Below are positions 32,996-41,704 of a stretch of 64,000 nucleotides of DNA, piece after piece; the stretch's first letter is position 1, and each line of letters starts with the position of its first letter. Location: NCBI RefSeq assembly GCF_001567565.1, contig NZ_LSSW01000002.1:1-64000 (forward strand), read 5' to 3'. This stretch comes from Ectopseudomonas composti. Lineage in GTDB: Bacteria; Pseudomonadota; Gammaproteobacteria; Pseudomonadales; Pseudomonadaceae. The position numbers and the translations under genes were made by a program. A model generated the notes under the pieces. The model was not told the DNA's origin and did not search any database. It saw only the letters and a list, made by a program, of their open reading frames with translations.

Positions 32996-34657
32996 ATGAC
33001 AACAACAATATCCCCACCGCCGCAGTGGTCGCGCCGGCGCGCGGAAAAAGCGCGGCGACTCGATCAGGTGCGCAATCTCGCCGATGGCGTGGTGCTGCCC
33101 AGCGACCAGATAGTCGCCGCCCTCGAAGCGCTGATCGCCCCAGGTGATCGCGTGGTGCTCGAAGGCAACAACCAGAAGCAGGCGGATTTTCTTTCCCGCT
33201 CGCTGGCCAAGGCCGACCCCGGCCGCCTGCACGACCTGCACATGATCATGCCCAGCGTCAGTCGCGCCGAGCACCTCGATCTGTTCGAGCGTGGCATCGC
33301 CCGCAAGCTCGATTTCTCCTTCGCCGGGCCGCAGAGCCTGCGCATTGGCCAACTGCTCGAAGACGGGCAGATGGAAGTCGGCGCCATCCACACCTATATC
33401 GAACTCTACTCGCGCCTGCTGGTGGACCTGATTCCCAACGTCGCGCTGGTCGCCGGCTTTCAGGCCGACCGCCACGGCAACATCTACACCGGCCCGAGCA
33501 CCGAGGACACCCCGGCGCTGGTCGAACCCACTGCGTTTTCCGACGGCATCGTGATCTTCCAGGTCAACGAGATCGTCGACGAGCTGCCGCGCGTCGACAT
33601 CCCCGCCTCCTGGGTCGACTTCGTGGTGGTGGCGGACAAGCCGTTCTACATCGAGCCGCTGTTCACCCGTGACCCGCGCCATATCAAGCCGGTGCACGTG
33701 CTGATGGCGATGATGGCGATCCGCGGCATCTACGAAAAACACAACGTGCAGTCGCTCAACCACGGCATCGGTTTCAACACCGCCGCCATCGAGCTGATCC
33801 TGCCCACCTACGGCGAATCGCTGGGCCTGAAGGGCAAGATCTGCCGCAACTGGACGCTCAATCCGCACCCGACGCTGATCCCGGCCATCGAGACCGGCTG
33901 GGTCGAGAGCGTGCACTGCTTCGGCACCGAACTGGGCATGGAGAACTACATCGCCCAGCGCCCGGATGTGTTCTTCACCGGCCGTGACGGCTCGATGCGT
34001 TCCAACCGCATGATGTGCCAGCTGGCCGGGCAGTACGCGGTCGACCTGTTCATCGGCGCCACCCTGCAGGTGGACGGCGATGGCCATTCTTCCACCGTGA
34101 CCCGTGGCCGCCTGGCCGGCTTCGGCGGCGCGCCGAACATGGGGCATGACCCGCGTGGCCGGCGTCACTCGACACCCGCCTGGCTGGATATGCGCCCGGG
34201 CGACAGCGAAGCGCCGCTGCTCGAGCGCGGCAAGAAGCTGGTGGTGCAGATGGTCGAAACCTTCCAGGAAGGCGGCAAACCGACCTTCGTCGAGCAGCTC
34301 GATGCCGTCGACGTGGCCAAGAAAGCCGGCATGCCCCTGGCGCCGATCATGATTTACGGCGATGACGTCACCCATCTGCTCACCGAGGAAGGCATCGCCT
34401 ACCTGTACAAGGCGCGCACCCTGGAAGAACGCCAGGCGATGATCGCGGCGGTGGCCGGCGTTACCGCCATCGGCCTGCGCCATGACCCGAAAGAGACTGC
34501 ACGCATGCGCCGCGAGGGTCTGATCGCCCTGCCCGAAGACCTCGGCATCCGCCGTACCGATGCCAGCCGCGAACTGCTCGCGGCCAAGAGCATCGCCGAG
34601 CTGGTCGAGTGGTCGGGCGGCCTGTACAACCCGCCTGCCAAGTTCAGGAGCTGGTGA
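32996..34657 (+). CDS. mdcA: Malonate decarboxylase alpha subunit (acetyl-S-ACP:malonate ACP transferase) MdcA
   Basis: Exchanges acetyl for malonyl on the acyl carrier protein, the first step of the malonate cycle. 553 residues, the usual size. The product begins [21 protein letters not shown] and has [19 protein letters not shown] and [29 protein letters not shown]. The ATG at 32996 follows GGAG; a GTG at 32984 is less likely. Stop and the mdcB start overlap as TGATG. It starts the mdcABCDEGH operon, presumably under MdcR. Confidence 0.95.
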   Translation: MTTTISPPPQWSRRRAEKARRLDQVRNLADGVVLPSDQIVAALEALIAPGDRVVLEGNNQKQADFLSRSLAKADPGRLHDLHMIMPSVSRAEHLDLFERGIARKLDFSFAGPQSLRIGQLLEDGQMEVGAIHTYIELYSRLLVDLIPNVALVAGFQADRHGNIYTGPSTEDTPALVEPTAFSDGIVIFQVNEIVDELPRVDIPASWVDFVVVADKPFYIEPLFTRDPRHIKPVHVLMAMMAIRGIYEKHNVQSLNHGIGFNTAAIELILPTYGESLGLKGKICRNWTLNPHPTLIPAIETGWVESVHCFGTELGMENYIAQRPDVFFTGRDGSMRSNRMMCQLAGQYAVDLFIGATLQVDGDGHSSTVTRGRLAGFGGAPNMGHDPRGRRHSTPAWLDMRPGDSEAPLLERGKKLVVQMVETFQEGGKPTFVEQLDAVDVAKKAGMPLAPIMIYGDDVTHLLTEEGIAYLYKARTLEERQAMIAAVAGVTAIGLRHDPKETARMRREGLIALPEDLGIRRTDASRELLAAKSIAELVEWSGGLYNPPAKFRSW

Positions 34658-35535
34658 TGAATGCACTGACTGCAATTCAGCCAACGCTCTCTTTAAGCGA
34701 TTGGTTGGCCGACCTGGCGGTCGACGCGCTGATCGACGAGGCCGACCTGTCGCCCAAACCGGGGCTGGTCGACCGGCGTGGCAGCGGCGCCCACACCGAC
34801 CTGCACCTGGGCCTGATGCACGCCTCGGCGCTGGCCCTGTGGCCGAGCTTCAAGGCCATGGCCGAGGCCGCGCAGCAATCTGGTGAGATCGATCAGGCGT
34901 TGCGTGAAGACGTCGGCCGCATCGGTCGCGAAGGCGAGGTGGAGATGCTGCGCGTCACCGGCGGCGTCAACACCCATCGCGGCGCGATTTGGGCTTTGGG
35001 GCTGCTCAGCAGCGCCGCCGCACTGGATGTCAGCGCGTCGGCAGCGGAGCAAGTAGCCCTGCGCGCCGCGCGCCTGGCCCTGCTCAATGACCGCGCGGCG
35101 CCCGTCACCGGCGACAGCCATGGTGCCCAGGTCTGTCGCCTGTACGGTGTGCATGGGGCCCGCGAAGAAGCGCAGCTGGGCTTTCCATCGGTGATCCAGC
35201 AGGCGCTGCCGCAACTGGCGCGCAGCCGCGCTGCCGGGGCAGGGGAGCAGAACGCCCGCCTCGACGCGTTGCTGGCGATCATGACCCAGCTGGCCGACAC
35301 CTGCGTGCTGTATCGCGCCGGTATGGCCGGGCTGACCCGTATGCAGAGCGGTGCCCGCGCGGTGCTCGCCGCTGGCGGCTGCGCCAGCCTCGACGGTCGA
35401 CGCCTGCTGCGTGATCTGGAACGCGACATGCTGCACCTGCGCGCCTCGCCTGGCGGCGCGGCCGATCTGCTCGCCGCCACCCTGTTCCTCGACCGCCTGC
35501 AGCATGGCCTGCCGGCGCAGCTTGGGAGTCTGTGA
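34657..35535 (+). CDS. mdcB: Triphosphoribosyl-dephospho-CoA synthase MdcB
   Basis: Makes the prosthetic group precursor for the acyl carrier protein. It is a CitG-family protein of 292 residues. The motif [25 protein letters not shown] is near residue 30, and [18 protein letters not shown] follows. I start it at the ATG at 34657, which overlaps the mdcA stop, rather than at an in-frame ATG further upstream. Confidence 0.94.
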   Translation: MNALTAIQPTLSLSDWLADLAVDALIDEADLSPKPGLVDRRGSGAHTDLHLGLMHASALALWPSFKAMAEAAQQSGEIDQALREDVGRIGREGEVEMLRVTGGVNTHRGAIWALGLLSSAAALDVSASAAEQVALRAARLALLNDRAAPVTGDSHGAQVCRLYGVHGAREEAQLGFPSVIQQALPQLARSRAAGAGEQNARLDALLAIMTQLADTCVLYRAGMAGLTRMQSGARAVLAAGGCASLDGRRLLRDLERDMLHLRASPGGAADLLAATLFLDRLQHGLPAQLGSL

Positions 35536-35536
35536 A

Positions 35537-35836
35537 ATGGAAACCCTGTCTTTTCAATTCCCCGCCGGACAACCGGCCAAGGGCCGCGCGCTGGTGGGTT
35601 GCGTCGGCTCCGGCGACCTGGAAGTGATGCTCGAACCCGGCCAGGCCGGCACCCTCGCTATCGAAGTGGTCACCTCGGTCAACGGCAGCGCGCCGCGCTG
35701 GCAGCTCTTGTTCGAGCGCATGTTCGCTGAGCAACCAGTACCGGCGCTAAACATCGCCATCCACGATTTCGGCGCCACGCCCGGCGTGGTGCGCCTGCGC
35801 CTGGAACAGGGCCTGGAGGAACTCAATCATGGCTGA
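35537..35836 (+). CDS. mdcC: Malonate decarboxylase acyl carrier protein MdcC (delta subunit)
   Basis: A 99-residue carrier that bears 2'-(5''-phosphoribosyl)-3'-dephospho-CoA on a serine. The expected attachment context is the GCVGSGDLEVMLEP stretch near residue 25, and PVPALNIAIHDFGATPGVVRLRLEQGLEE completes the family pattern. The true start is the ATG at 35537; a longer frame reads through mdcB. It overlaps mdcD by 8 bp. Confidence 0.94.
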   Translation: METLSFQFPAGQPAKGRALVGCVGSGDLEVMLEPGQAGTLAIEVVTSVNGSAPRWQLLFERMFAEQPVPALNIAIHDFGATPGVVRLRLEQGLEELNHG

Positions 35837-36680
35837 GCAGAACATTGCGCGCCTGTTGGCGCAGCGCAGCTTCACTGAACTCGGTGCCCGCGAGCGCGCC
35901 CGTGCATTGCTCGATACCGGCAGCTTTCGCGAGCTGCTCGATCCCTTCGCCCGGCTGATGTCGCCCTGGCTGCCCAAGCAGGGCATCGTGCCCCAGGCCG
36001 ATGACGGTGTAGTGGTGGCCAAGGGGCTGATCGATGGCGCGCCTGCGGTGGTGATCGCCATCGAAGGCGCTTTCCAGGGCGGCAGCCTCGGTGAAGTGGG
36101 CGGGGCGAAGATCGCCGGAGCTCTGGAGCTGGCCGCTGAAGACAACAAGAGCGGCACGCCGACCCGCGCCGTGCTGCTGCTGGAAACCGGCGGCGTGCGC
36201 CTGCAGGAAGCCAACCTGGGCCTGGCGGCCATCGCCGAGATCCAGGCCGCCATCGTCGAGCTGCGCCAGTACCAGCCGGTGATCGGTCTGGTCGCCGGCC
36301 CGGTCGGCTGCTTTGGCGGCATGTCCATCGCCGCCGGGCTGTGCAGCTACCTGCTGGTGACCCGCGAGGCGCGCCTGGGGCTCAACGGCCCGCAGGTGAT
36401 CGAGCAGGAAGCCGGGCTGGACGAATACGACTCGCGCGACCGTCCCTTTATCTGGAGCCTGACCGGCGGCGAGCAGCGCCACGCCAGCGGCCTGGTCGAC
36501 GGCTATGTCGGCGATGACGTCGAGGCGATTCGCGGCGAGCTGCACCGTTTGTTTGCCCAGGGCAAACCAGAGATCGAGCGCAGCCGTCGCCACGCCTGGT
36601 TCCTGCGGCGCCTGGCTGATGTCGACACCGCCGTCCAGGCCGATGCCGCTGCCGTGCGCAGCGCTTACCAGGGAGCATGA
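35829..36680 (+). CDS. mdcD: Malonate decarboxylase beta subunit MdcD
   Basis: The carboxyltransferase-fold subunit that, with MdcE, decarboxylates malonyl-S-ACP. 283 residues with AIEGAFQGGSLGEVGGAKIAGALELA, LLLETGGVRLQEANLGLAAIAEI and VAGPVGCFGGMSIAAGLCSYLL (oxyanion-hole loops). It overlaps mdcC and mdcE by a few bases, showing coupled translation. Confidence 0.94.
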   Translation: MAEQNIARLLAQRSFTELGARERARALLDTGSFRELLDPFARLMSPWLPKQGIVPQADDGVVVAKGLIDGAPAVVIAIEGAFQGGSLGEVGGAKIAGALELAAEDNKSGTPTRAVLLLETGGVRLQEANLGLAAIAEIQAAIVELRQYQPVIGLVAGPVGCFGGMSIAAGLCSYLLVTREARLGLNGPQVIEQEAGLDEYDSRDRPFIWSLTGGEQRHASGLVDGYVGDDVEAIRGELHRLFAQGKPEIERSRRHAWFLRRLADVDTAVQADAAAVRSAYQGA

Positions 36681-37489
36681 ACATGAGCACAGTCCAAGAA
36701 CAACGTGGCCTGCACTGGTTCCAGGCCCTGGCAGGCGATGCCCGGCCGCAACAGGGTTTGCCGGCCTCGCTGCGCGTAGCCGATGGCGAACTGGCCGGTC
36801 AGGCGGTGCGCTATCTGGCGGTGATCGCCGATGCCGACAATCCCTTTCCCCGTGCCCGCAATGGCGAGGTCGGTCTGCTCGAAGGCTGGGGCCTGGCCCA
36901 GGCGGTGGACGAGGCTATCGAAGCCGACCGCGACCAGGTACACAAGCGCGCACTGATCGCCATCGTCGATGTGCCGAGCCAGGCCTATGGTCGCCGCGAG
37001 GAGGCCTACGGCATCCACCAGGCGCTGGCCGGTGCGGTGGATGCCTATGCCCGTGCTCGCCTGGCCGGGCATGCAGTGATCGGTTTGCTGGTCGGCAAGG
37101 CCATGTCCGGCGCCTTTCTCGCTCACGGCTACCAGGCCAATCGGCTGATCGCCCTGCGCGACGCCGGGGTGATGGTGCATGCCATGGGCAAGGCCGCCGC
37201 CGCGCGTATCACCCTGCGCAGCGTCGATGAGCTTGAAGCGCTGGCCGCCACGGTGCCGCCGATGGCCTACGACCTGGACAACTACGCCTCGCTCGGGATG
37301 CTTTCGGAGGTGCTCGATGTGGAGCAGGTGACGCAGCCGAGCGGCGCTGATCTGGCCCGCGTGCAGGACGCCCTGGGCCGCGCCCTGGCCGATATCGCCG
37401 GCAGCCCGCGCGATCTGAGTAACCGCCTGGGTGCTGCCAACCGCGCGGCGTCTTCGCAAGTGCGCGAACTGCTGCGCGCGCAGTGGTAG
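36677..37489 (+). CDS. mdcE: Malonate decarboxylase gamma subunit MdcE
   Basis: The second decarboxylase subunit, 270 residues, with ALIAIVDVPSQAYGRREEAYGIHQALAG and AVIGLLVGKAMSGAFLAHGYQANRLIALRDAGVMVHAMGKAAAARIT. It overlaps the mdcD stop by 4 nt (ATGA); a second ATG at 36683 is possible. It is an ordinary partner of mdcD. Confidence 0.94.
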   Translation: MNMSTVQEQRGLHWFQALAGDARPQQGLPASLRVADGELAGQAVRYLAVIADADNPFPRARNGEVGLLEGWGLAQAVDEAIEADRDQVHKRALIAIVDVPSQAYGRREEAYGIHQALAGAVDAYARARLAGHAVIGLLVGKAMSGAFLAHGYQANRLIALRDAGVMVHAMGKAAAARITLRSVDELEALAATVPPMAYDLDNYASLGMLSEVLDVEQVTQPSGADLARVQDALGRALADIAGSPRDLSNRLGAANRAASSQVRELLRAQW

Positions 37490-37498
37490 GAGCCGATC

Positions 37499-38131
37499 AT
37501 GCATACCCCCCGTCCACATGACCTGCTCTGGGGCCTGCGCCCCGAGCAACTGCCGCAGGAGGCGCCGGCCTGGGCTCGCGCCGCCCTGGGTGCGCATGTG
37601 CCGGTGGTGGTGCGCCGTGCTCCGGCCGAGCCAGGCTGGGTCGCGGTGGGTGTCCGTGGCGCTGCGCGTGAACAGCGGCACGCCAGCTGGATGCGGGTGA
37701 GCGAAATCAGCCGGCTGGTCAGCCCGCAGGCGGTGGCACGGGCCGGACGCTGGCGCAGTCACGCGCAGCCACACTGGCCGGCGTTGCGCGCCCTGGGCCA
37801 GCTGGCGCCGCATCTGGATGCCCTGGGCGTGGCCTGGGGCGTCACCGGCAGCCTGGGTTTCGAGCTGGCCAGCGGCATCACGGCGGCGCACCCGGACAGC
37901 GATCTCGACTTGTCGTTACGTGCGCCCGATCTGCTTTCTCGCGCCGAGGCGCGGACATTGTGCGTGCTGCTGGACGCCGCGCCGGGGCGTATCGATCTGC
38001 AACTGGAAACCCCATATGGCGCCGTGGCCCTGCGTGAGTGGGCCGGCCAGACGCCACGTGTTTTGCTGAAAACCCAGAACGGCCCGCTGCTGGTCAGCGA
38101 CCCGTGGCAGTTGCAGCAGGTGGCCGCGTGA
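37499..38131 (+). CDS. mdcG: Phosphoribosyl-dephospho-CoA transferase MdcG
   Basis: A nucleotidyltransferase-fold enzyme that loads the prosthetic group on MdcC. 210 residues with GVTGSLGFELASG and, further on, PDSDLDLSLRAP, the GS...DxD pattern of the family. It is 9 bp after mdcE and overlaps mdcH by 4 nt. Confidence 0.93.
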   Translation: MHTPRPHDLLWGLRPEQLPQEAPAWARAALGAHVPVVVRRAPAEPGWVAVGVRGAAREQRHASWMRVSEISRLVSPQAVARAGRWRSHAQPHWPALRALGQLAPHLDALGVAWGVTGSLGFELASGITAAHPDSDLDLSLRAPDLLSRAEARTLCVLLDAAPGRIDLQLETPYGAVALREWAGQTPRVLLKTQNGPLLVSDPWQLQQVAA

Positions 38132-39054
38132 GCACGCTCTGGGCCTTTCCCGGCCAGGGCGCGCAGCAGCCCGGCATGCTGCATGCCTTGCCCGCTGCCC
38201 CGGTGGTACAGGCCTGTATCGAGCAGGCCAGCGCCGCCCTGGGTGAAGACGTGCGCCTGTTGGACTCGCCCGAAGCGCTGCAAGCTACCCGCGCCGTGCA
38301 ACTGTGCCTGCTGATTGCCGGTGTGGCGGCTTCGCGTCTGCTCAGCGAACGCGGCCATCGCCCCGACTACGTCGCCGGCCTGTCCATCGGTGCCTATGCC
38401 GCCGCCGTGGTGGCCGGTGCGCTGGACTACGCCGATGCCGTGCGCCTGGTCGCCCTGCGTGGCGAGCTGATGCAGCGCGCTTATCCTGATGGCTACGGCA
38501 TGACCGCCATCCTCGGCCTCGACCAGAGCAGCGTCGAGCGCCTGCTGGCCGAAGCCGACGGCCCGGTGTACCTGGCCAATATCAATGCCGAAACCCAACT
38601 GGTGATCGCCGGCAGCGAGGCCGCCATGGCCGCCGTCGCCGAGCGTGCCCGTGCGCTGGGGGCGGGTGCGGCAAAGCGTTTGGCCATGAGCGTGCCGTCG
38701 CACTGCGAACTGCTCGATGCACCGGCTCGGGAGTTGGCGTCAGCATTCGCCAAGGTCGAGCTGCGGGCGCCGCAGGTACGCTACCTGAGCAGCAGCTCGG
38801 CGCGCCTGATCCGTGATCCCGAAGCCCTGCGCGACGACCTGGCCTGCAACATGAGCCGCGTCGTCGACTGGCAGGCCACCCTGGTCACCGCCTATGAGCG
38901 TGGCGTGGGCCTGCACCTGGAACTGCCGCCCGGTGGCGTGCTGACCGGGCTCGCCCGCCGCGTATTCGAACCCGGTCAGGCCATCGCCTTCAGCGGTGCC
39001 CGTCTGGATACACTCGACGCCATGTTGCGTCAGGAGGTAAGCCGCGACCGCTGA
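38128..39054 (+). CDS. mdcH: Malonate decarboxylase malonyl-CoA:ACP transacylase MdcH
   Basis: Starts the cycle by loading malonyl on the carrier; FabD-like, 308 residues. It has the N-terminal AFPGQGAQQPGML, the nucleophile elbow GLSIGAYAAAVVAG (Ser in GxSxG near residue 90), and VPSHCELLDAPA with the catalytic His. The start is a GTG overlapping the mdcG stop. Confidence 0.94.
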   Translation: MSTLWAFPGQGAQQPGMLHALPAAPVVQACIEQASAALGEDVRLLDSPEALQATRAVQLCLLIAGVAASRLLSERGHRPDYVAGLSIGAYAAAVVAGALDYADAVRLVALRGELMQRAYPDGYGMTAILGLDQSSVERLLAEADGPVYLANINAETQLVIAGSEAAMAAVAERARALGAGAAKRLAMSVPSHCELLDAPARELASAFAKVELRAPQVRYLSSSSARLIRDPEALRDDLACNMSRVVDWQATLVTAYERGVGLHLELPPGGVLTGLARRVFEPGQAIAFSGARLDTLDAMLRQEVSRDR

Positions 39055-39116
39055 GCCGTAGCGTTTACCGAAGCACAAGAACAACAACTTCGATACGTAA
39101 GACGAGGACAACAACA

Positions 39117-39518
39117 ATGATCATCTACGGTGTCGCCTTTCTGGCGTTCTGCACCCTGGCAGGAATCTTTATCGGTTCACTGCTGGGACAACTCATCGGC
39201 GTGCCCGCCAATGTCGGCGGTGTCGGCATCGCCATGCTGCTGCTTATCTTCCTCGGCAGTTACCTGAAAAAACGTGGCCTGTTCGTCGGCAAGTCGGAAC
39301 AGGGCGTGGAGTTCTGGAGTGCCATCTACATCCCCATCGTGGTCGCCATGGCGGCTCAGCAAAACGTTTACGGCGCGCTCAGCGGTGGGCCGATGGCGAT
39401 CATCGCCGGGACTGCCGCCGTGGTGGCCGGCTTCGCCCTGGTGCCGGTGCTCAGCCGTATCGGGCAAAAGAAGCCTGAAACCGATGCCACTTCCCCTCTG
39501 ACCAAAGCGCCACGGTGA
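39117..39518 (+). CDS. madL: Malonate transporter subunit MadL
   Basis: A 133-residue membrane protein with four hydrophobic segments, matching the small subunit of the MadLM sodium:malonate symporter. Its 5' gap of 62 bp after mdcH is the longest in the operon. It overlaps the madM frame (GTG at 39515) or precedes its ATG by 5 bp. Confidence 0.9.
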   Translation: MIIYGVAFLAFCTLAGIFIGSLLGQLIGVPANVGGVGIAMLLLIFLGSYLKKRGLFVGKSEQGVEFWSAIYIPIVVAMAAQQNVYGALSGGPMAIIAGTAAVVAGFALVPVLSRIGQKKPETDATSPLTKAPR

Positions 39519-39523
39519 TCAGC

Positions 39524-40288
39524 ATGTACGAATCTCTGCTCAAGGTAGTCACCAGCTACGGCCTGCTCAGCGGCTTCGCCATCATCGGCATCACCATGTG
39601 GGTGTCCTACTGGATCTCCGACAAGTTCACCAAGGGCCGGCTGCACGGCTCGGCCATCGCCATCCTGCTCGGGTTGCTGCTGTCGTATATCGGCGGTGCC
39701 TATACCGGTGGGCAGAAGGGCCTGGTGGATATTCCGCTGTTCGCCGGCATCGGCCTGCTCGGCGGCGCCATGCTGCGCGACTTCGCCATCGTCGCCACCG
39801 GTTTCGGGGTCAGTGTCGAGGAGCTCAAGCGCGCCGGTGTCGCCGGGGTGCTGGCCTTGTTCGTCGGGGTGTTTTCGTCCTTCATCGCCGGTGTGGCAGT
39901 GGCCATGGCCTTCGGCTACACCGACGTGGTCAGCCTGACCACCATCGGCACCGGCGCGGTGACCTACATCGTCGGCCCGGTTACCGGTGCAGCACTCGGC
40001 GCCAGCTCCGACGTGATGGCACTGTCCATCGCCGCAGGGCTGATCAAGGCGATCCTGGTGATGGTGGCGACGCCTTTCGTCGCGCCCTACATCGGCCTGG
40101 ACAATCCGCGCAGCGCGGTGATCTTCGGTGGTCTGATGGGGACTTCCAGTGGCGTGGCCGGCGGCCTGGCCGCGACCGATCCCAAGCTGGTGCCGTACGG
40201 TTGCCTGACGGCTGCGTTCTACACCGCACTGGGCTGCCTGCTCGGCCCATCCTTGCTCTACTTTCTGATGCGCGGCCTTCTGGGCTGA
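39524..40288 (+). CDS. madM: Malonate transporter subunit MadM
   Basis: The large subunit of the malonate symporter, 254 residues with eight or more membrane segments. It begins MYESLLKVVTSYGLLSGFAIIGITMWVSY and has GLMGTSSGVAGGLAATDPKLVPYGCLT near the end. I prefer the ATG at 39524; a GTG at 39515 is an alternative. It is followed by a strong terminator that ends the malonate operon. Confidence 0.92.
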   Translation: MYESLLKVVTSYGLLSGFAIIGITMWVSYWISDKFTKGRLHGSAIAILLGLLLSYIGGAYTGGQKGLVDIPLFAGIGLLGGAMLRDFAIVATGFGVSVEELKRAGVAGVLALFVGVFSSFIAGVAVAMAFGYTDVVSLTTIGTGAVTYIVGPVTGAALGASSDVMALSIAAGLIKAILVMVATPFVAPYIGLDNPRSAVIFGGLMGTSSGVAGGLAATDPKLVPYGCLTAAFYTALGCLLGPSLLYFLMRGLLG

Positions 40289-40294
40289 CACTTC

Positions 40295-40319
40295 GCCCGC
40301 CTTCAAGGCGGGCTTTTTT
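40295..40319 (+). terminator. Rho-independent terminator of the mdc operon
   Basis: GCCCGCCTT (40295-40303) pairs perfectly with AAGGCGGGC (40305-40313) and is followed by TTTTTTA. It is 7 bp past madM, marking the probable left edge of the inserted island. Confidence 0.9.
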
Positions 40320-40378
40320 ATTCGCTCATCGTGGCGCGTTCCTGCCTGTGCCAGGCGCACAGGCAGGGGCAGGTGACC

Positions 40379-41056
40379 TTATTCGGGCAGTTGGCAGCCC
40401 TTCTGACGCAGCGATTCGATGACCCATCTGCGGTCGTTCTGGCCGGCGGCGATGCGTTCGAGCTGCGCAATTTCCGCGCGGTTCTTGGCGTCGGCGCGTT
40501 CATACACACCAGCGACTTCGTCGTAGGGCACGCACAGCAGGCCATCGTCGTCGCCGATCAGCAGATCGCCCGGCTCGATGACCATGCCGTCGATGGCGAT
40601 TGGTACATTGATTTCACCCGGGCCGTCCTTGTACGGGCCGCGATGGGTGATACCGGCGGCGAACAGGGGGAAGTCACCGGCGCGGATGGCTGCTGCATCG
40701 CGGATCGCCCCGTTGATGACGATGCCGGCAACTCCGCGCGTGGCGGCGTAGGCCACCATCATTTCGCCGATCAGGGCGTTGCTCAGGTCACCGCCAGCGT
40801 CGACCACCACCACGTCGCCGGGTTCGGCGATATCCAGTGCATGGTGCAGCATCAGGTTGTCACCCGGACGGGCCTTGACCGTCAGCGCCGGGCCGGCCAG
40901 GACGCCGCCGCCATGCATCGGACGCAGACGTGAGCCACCGGCGGTCATCCGGTTCATCGAGTCGCTGACGCAGGCGACAGGAACGTGGCGGAAACGCTCG
41001 ACCCACTCCGCGCTGACTTTGCGAGCGGCAGGCAGGACCCTGAATCCGATGGACAT
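40379..41056 (-). CDS. RraA-like aldolase/decarboxylase (HMG/CHA aldolase family)
   Basis: A 225-residue protein of the RraA/MenG-like family. It includes CVSDSMNRM near residue 33, GPALTVKARPGDNLMLHHALDIAEPGDVVVVDAGGD and GEMMVAYAATRGVAGIVINGAIRDAAAI, which carries the Arg and Asp residues used for metal-dependent retro-aldol or decarboxylation. Characterised relatives cleave 4-hydroxy-4-methyl-2-oxoglutarate or 4-carboxy-4-hydroxy-2-oxoadipate to pyruvate plus a keto acid. I start it at the ATG at 41056, preceded by GAGG. Upstream is a long GAAATG-N-CATTTC palindrome at 41093-41115, suggesting it belongs to the island regulon. Confidence 0.83.
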   Translation of the reverse strand: MSIGFRVLPAARKVSAEWVERFRHVPVACVSDSMNRMTAGGSRLRPMHGGGVLAGPALTVKARPGDNLMLHHALDIAEPGDVVVVDAGGDLSNALIGEMMVAYAATRGVAGIVINGAIRDAAAIRAGDFPLFAAGITHRGPYKDGPGEINVPIAIDGMVIEPGDLLIGDDDGLLCVPYDEVAGVYERADAKNRAEIAQLERIAAGQNDRRWVIESLRQKGCQLPE

Positions 41057-41092
41057 GAATTGATACCTCGTGATGATGATAGTCATTGTGGG

Positions 41093-41115
41093 TTTATGAA
41101 ATGTCATTTCATAAA
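41093..41115. promoter_or_regulatory. Operator P1, extended GAAATG-N-CATTTC palindrome
   Basis: A perfect inverted repeat of 11-bp arms about a single central T: TTTATGAAATG and CATTTCATAAA. It lies 37-59 bp upstream of the RraA-like start codon on the minus strand. It has the longest arms of the five sites in the island and includes the core GAAATG-N-CATTTC found at the other four. Confidence 0.8.
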
Positions 41116-41243
41116 TATCATTGAGAGGTACGGGTATACAACAGTCGCACAGGCGATTGCTGGGTCAATTTGGGTGTTTTTTGGGTCGTCTCGCGGGTGA
41201 AGGGCCTGTGCATGGCCGATTGTCGTCAGGCAAAAAGCTCTTA

Positions 41244-41334
41244 TTGAAATGCCATTTCTTTATGCTAGTCTGGATTGACCGTCGCCGGGCTGCCTCCCGG
41301 AAGCAGACGAACCAACAAGAACAAGGTACGCACC
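41244..41334 (+). promoter_or_regulatory. Leader copy 1: core promoter with operator P2 and hairpin
   Basis: TTGAAA at 41244-41249 overlaps operator P2 (GAAATG-C-CATTTC, 41246-41258); the -10 TAGTCT is at 41266-41271, a 16-bp spacer. A hairpin follows, CCGGG (41285-41289) pairing CCCGG (41296-41300). The leader ends AACAAGGTACGCACC before an ATG at 41335. The geometry is the same as at 46571 and 51738. Confidence 0.7.
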
Positions 41335-41586
41335 ATGACTCGAAGCACCCTGGGCAGCAGCCCGGCGCTATCGCCATCTGCCATGGCCTTTGCCGCCGCA
41401 GCGGCCGTCAAGCGCTCTGCGACCCGGCCCCATGGGCTGTCCGCCGAACTTCCCGCCCCCATCGCCGCTGACCAGTCTTGGGCTGTCACCGCCCGCCTGG
41501 GAATGGTCAGCCCTGAGTTGCCCTGCGCATCGCGCTCGCCCTTGCCGCGAAGTCACGCGCCCCGCGCCATCCGCGCAAGGCACTGA
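41335..41586 (+). pseudogene. Decayed 5' remnant of a D-hydroxyacid dehydrogenase gene
   Basis: The first 20 codons, MTRSTLGSSPALSPSAMAFA, parallel the start of the intact dehydrogenase at 46660 (MNRSILVTGPALSPSAMAFA). Beyond that a weaker match continues to about residue 66 (VKRSATRP versus VKVIPTRP; SWAVTARLGMVSPEL versus PGAAIVRQGKFAREL). An 83-codon frame is open, but the rest of a 326-residue dehydrogenase, including the NAD motif, is missing. I treat it as a truncated copy; a short leader peptide is an alternative. Confidence 0.6.
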
Positions 41587-41704
41587 CCCCGTTCGATTAC
41601 AACAAGACGGCTTTTCGCGGTTGGCGGACGGCGCGCAGCTCTGCGCGGCGCTCTGGCACCTCGTCAGGCCCCGGCCATACAGACGTTGTCACGAGGAACT
41701 GATC

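Larger units (their letters stand above)
41057..41704. other. Long intergenic region with operators, leader copy 1 and a decayed dehydrogenase
   Basis: The 648-bp stretch between divergent genes is described in detail by the features inside it: operator P1 (41093-41115), operator P2 (41246-41258), the core promoter and leader (41244-41334), and the pseudogene (41335-41586). The remaining roughly 120 bp before dctP contain its ribosome site GAGGA and nothing else I recognise. Confidence 0.7.

Noticed and set aside
41650..41672. TGGCAC upstream of dctP as a sigma-54 promoter
   Set aside because: At the -12 position the sequence reads GG rather than GC; the spacing is off by one base. The leader promoter at 41244 is a better candidate.
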